DNA of 6,382 nt from Methanosaeta sp. UBA80 (GTDB lineage: Archaea; Halobacteriota; Methanosarcinia; Methanotrichales; Methanotrichaceae): assembly GCA_002505805.1 (NCBI GenBank), contig DAWB01000171.1, positions 4,183 to 10,564 of the forward strand, read 5' to 3'. Below the pieces are notes generated by a model. That model had not been told where the DNA came from. It was given only the letters and a program-made list of their open reading frames with translations, and did no database searches. This document shows positions 5,218 through 6,382 of this stretch, one piece after another. The translations under genes were made by a program, and so were the position numbers. Position 1 is the first letter of the stretch, and the number at the start of each line of letters is the position of its first letter.

Positions 5218-6382
5218 ATGAAGGTTCTTGTCAGTGATTCATTGGCTGAGGAAGGCGTGAAGAGGCTTCAATCTGGGGCGGAAGTTGATGTCATAACCAA
5301 TCTATCTCCAGAGGAGCTGATTGAAAAGATAAAGGATTACGATGCCCTGGTCATACGCAGCGGAACCAAGGTCACCGCCGATGTGATCCGGGCCGCAGAG
5401 AGGCTCAAGGTCATTGGCAGGGCGGGAGTGGGAATAGATAACGTCGATGTGGAGGCGGCCACCAAAAAGGGAATTATAGTCCTCAATACCCCGGGCGGAA
5501 ATACCATCTCCGCCGCGGAGCACACCATCGCTATGATGCTTGCCCTGGCCAGAAATATCCCTCAGGCCAACTCTGCTCTGCATAAAGGGGAGTGGAACCG
5601 CAAGAAATACACCGGTGTGGAGTTCTTCAACAAGACCCTGGGAGTGGTGGGACTGGGCCGGGTGGGGGCCGAGGTTGCGGCACGCATGAAGTCTTTCGGT
5701 ATGCAGATTTTGGCATATGATCCCTTTGTAACCGAAGAGAGAGCCCAGCAGATGGGCATCACCCTGGCCGACCTGGAGACGGTATTGCGGGGAGGCGACT
5801 TTATCACTGTGCACACGCCTCTGACCAATGAGACCAGGAACCTCATCGACGAGGATGAGTTCAAGATCATGAGGCCTGGTGTCCGGATCGTCAACTGCGC
5901 CCGGGGCGGGATCATCAATGAGGCGGCACTGGCACGGGCCGTGGCGGACGGAACGGTAGCAGGAGCGGCTGTGGATGTCTTTACCAAGGAGCCACCCACC
6001 GGAAATCCTATTTTGGAGCAGGAGAAGATCATCGTCACCCCTCACCTGGGTGCATCAACAGCCGAGGCCCAGGTCAATGTGGCCCTGGCCGTGGCCGACC
6101 AGATCCTGGCCATAGCCAAGGGAGGTCTGCCCACCAATGCCATCAACATGCCTGCCATCTCGCCGGAAACTCTGGCGGTGATGGAGCCCTTCATGAGCCT
6201 GGCGGAGAGGATGGGCTCATTGGCCGGGCAGCTGGTAGGATCCGGCTTTGAGAGCCTGGAGCTGACTTACAGCGGAAGCCTGGCGGAGAAGGACACCAGG
6301 CCGGTGAGCATCTCCGCTATAATCGGCCTGCTCGGCTGCGTCATGGGAGACGGAAGCGTCAACTTCGTCAATGCCCAGAGGA
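5218..6382 (+). CDS. serA: D-3-phosphoglycerate dehydrogenase (N-terminal 388 codons, runs off right edge)
   Basis: Catalyses NAD-dependent oxidation of 3-phosphoglycerate to 3-phosphohydroxypyruvate, the first step of the phosphorylated serine pathway, in the cytoplasm. The N-terminus MKVLVSD and the GRAGVGIDNVD block form the substrate-domain edge. The Rossmann glycine motif is G145-L-G147-R-V-G150, with D168 (AYDPF) as the acidic residue that selects NAD over NADP. The catalytic triad of the D-2-hydroxyacid dehydrogenases is intact: R229 (NCARGG), E258 (DVFTKEPP) and H276 (TPHLGAST). Residues from about 300 onward (NMPAISPE...) enter the intervening allosteric domain found in long-form enzymes of about 520-530 residues, so the missing part should hold the end of that domain and a C-terminal ACT domain. 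The gene follows a separate secreted-protein gene and is probably transcribed on its own. I see no frameshift or missing catalytic residue. Confidence 0.96.
   Translation, partial: MKVLVSDSLAEEGVKRLQSGAEVDVITNLSPEELIEKIKDYDALVIRSGTKVTADVIRAAERLKVIGRAGVGIDNVDVEAATKKGIIVLNTPGGNTISAAEHTIAMMLALARNIPQANSALHKGEWNRKKYTGVEFFNKTLGVVGLGRVGAEVAARMKSFGMQILAYDPFVTEERAQQMGITLADLETVLRGGDFITVHTPLTNETRNLIDEDEFKIMRPGVRIVNCARGGIINEAALARAVADGTVAGAAVDVFTKEPPTGNPILEQEKIIVTPHLGASTAEAQVNVALAVADQILAIAKGGLPTNAINMPAISPETLAVMEPFMSLAERMGSLAGQLVGSGFESLELTYSGSLAEKDTRPVSISAIIGLLGCVMGDGSVNFVNAQR

Noticed and set aside
5302..6045. 247-codon open frame on the minus strand inside serA
   Set aside because: Antisense to a textbook serA with intact catalytic motifs; composition is that of a reverse-strand shadow.
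1..6382. CRISPR array, insertion sequence, tRNA or phage genes
   Set aside because: I saw no regularly spaced direct repeats, transposase motifs, terminal inverted repeats or tRNA-like cloverleaf on reading the window.

Overview
The window most likely comes from a methanogenic archaeon of the order Methanosarcinales, probably Methanothrix (Methanosaeta) or a close relative. The main evidence is a large surface protein with two tandem copies of the S-layer duplication domain (DUF1608 / PF07752 type), a family typical of Methanosarcinales. Supporting signs are GGAGG-type ribosome binding sites, AT-rich archaeal TATA-like boxes, U-tract transcript ends and several small or medium secreted proteins. 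The genus is an inference; the placement in the archaea is much firmer.

Layout from left to right. (1) Bases 1-860, minus strand: the N-terminal 286 codons of a secreted protein with a signal peptide, an unrecognised beta-rich middle and a carboxypeptidase-regulatory-like beta domain; the rest lies beyond the left edge. It has no ATG, GTG or TTG in a sensible place. The only start that preserves the signal peptide and fits its ribosome binding site is CTG at 860. (2) Bases 861-1123: a 263-base AT-rich divergent intergenic region with candidate promoters for both flanking genes. (3) Bases 1124-4519, plus strand: an 1131-residue S-layer-type protein. It has a signal peptide, a ~240-residue acidic Ala/Ser/Thr-rich linker, two S-layer duplication domains, three Ig-like stalk domains, and a C-terminal membrane anchor with a short basic tail. 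A hairpin plus T-tract terminator overlaps its stop codon. (4) Bases 4605-5075: a 156-residue secreted protein of unknown function, apparently with its own promoter and possibly a leaderless mRNA. (5) Bases 5218-6382: the first 388 codons of serA (D-3-phosphoglycerate dehydrogenase), with the full NAD-binding and catalytic core; it runs off the right edge.

Three of the four genes encode exported proteins, so most of the window is a cell-envelope locus. The S-layer gene and the divergent minus-strand gene share one intergenic region and both carry small Ig/regulatory-like beta domains, which suggests, without proving, a joint surface role. serA is a housekeeping serine-biosynthesis gene that simply lies downstream. 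I see no mobile element, CRISPR array, tRNA or rRNA. I found no clearly new enzymatic or defence system. The more unusual points are the CTG start, the architecture and uneven glycosylation-site distribution of the S-layer protein, and the orphan small secreted protein.
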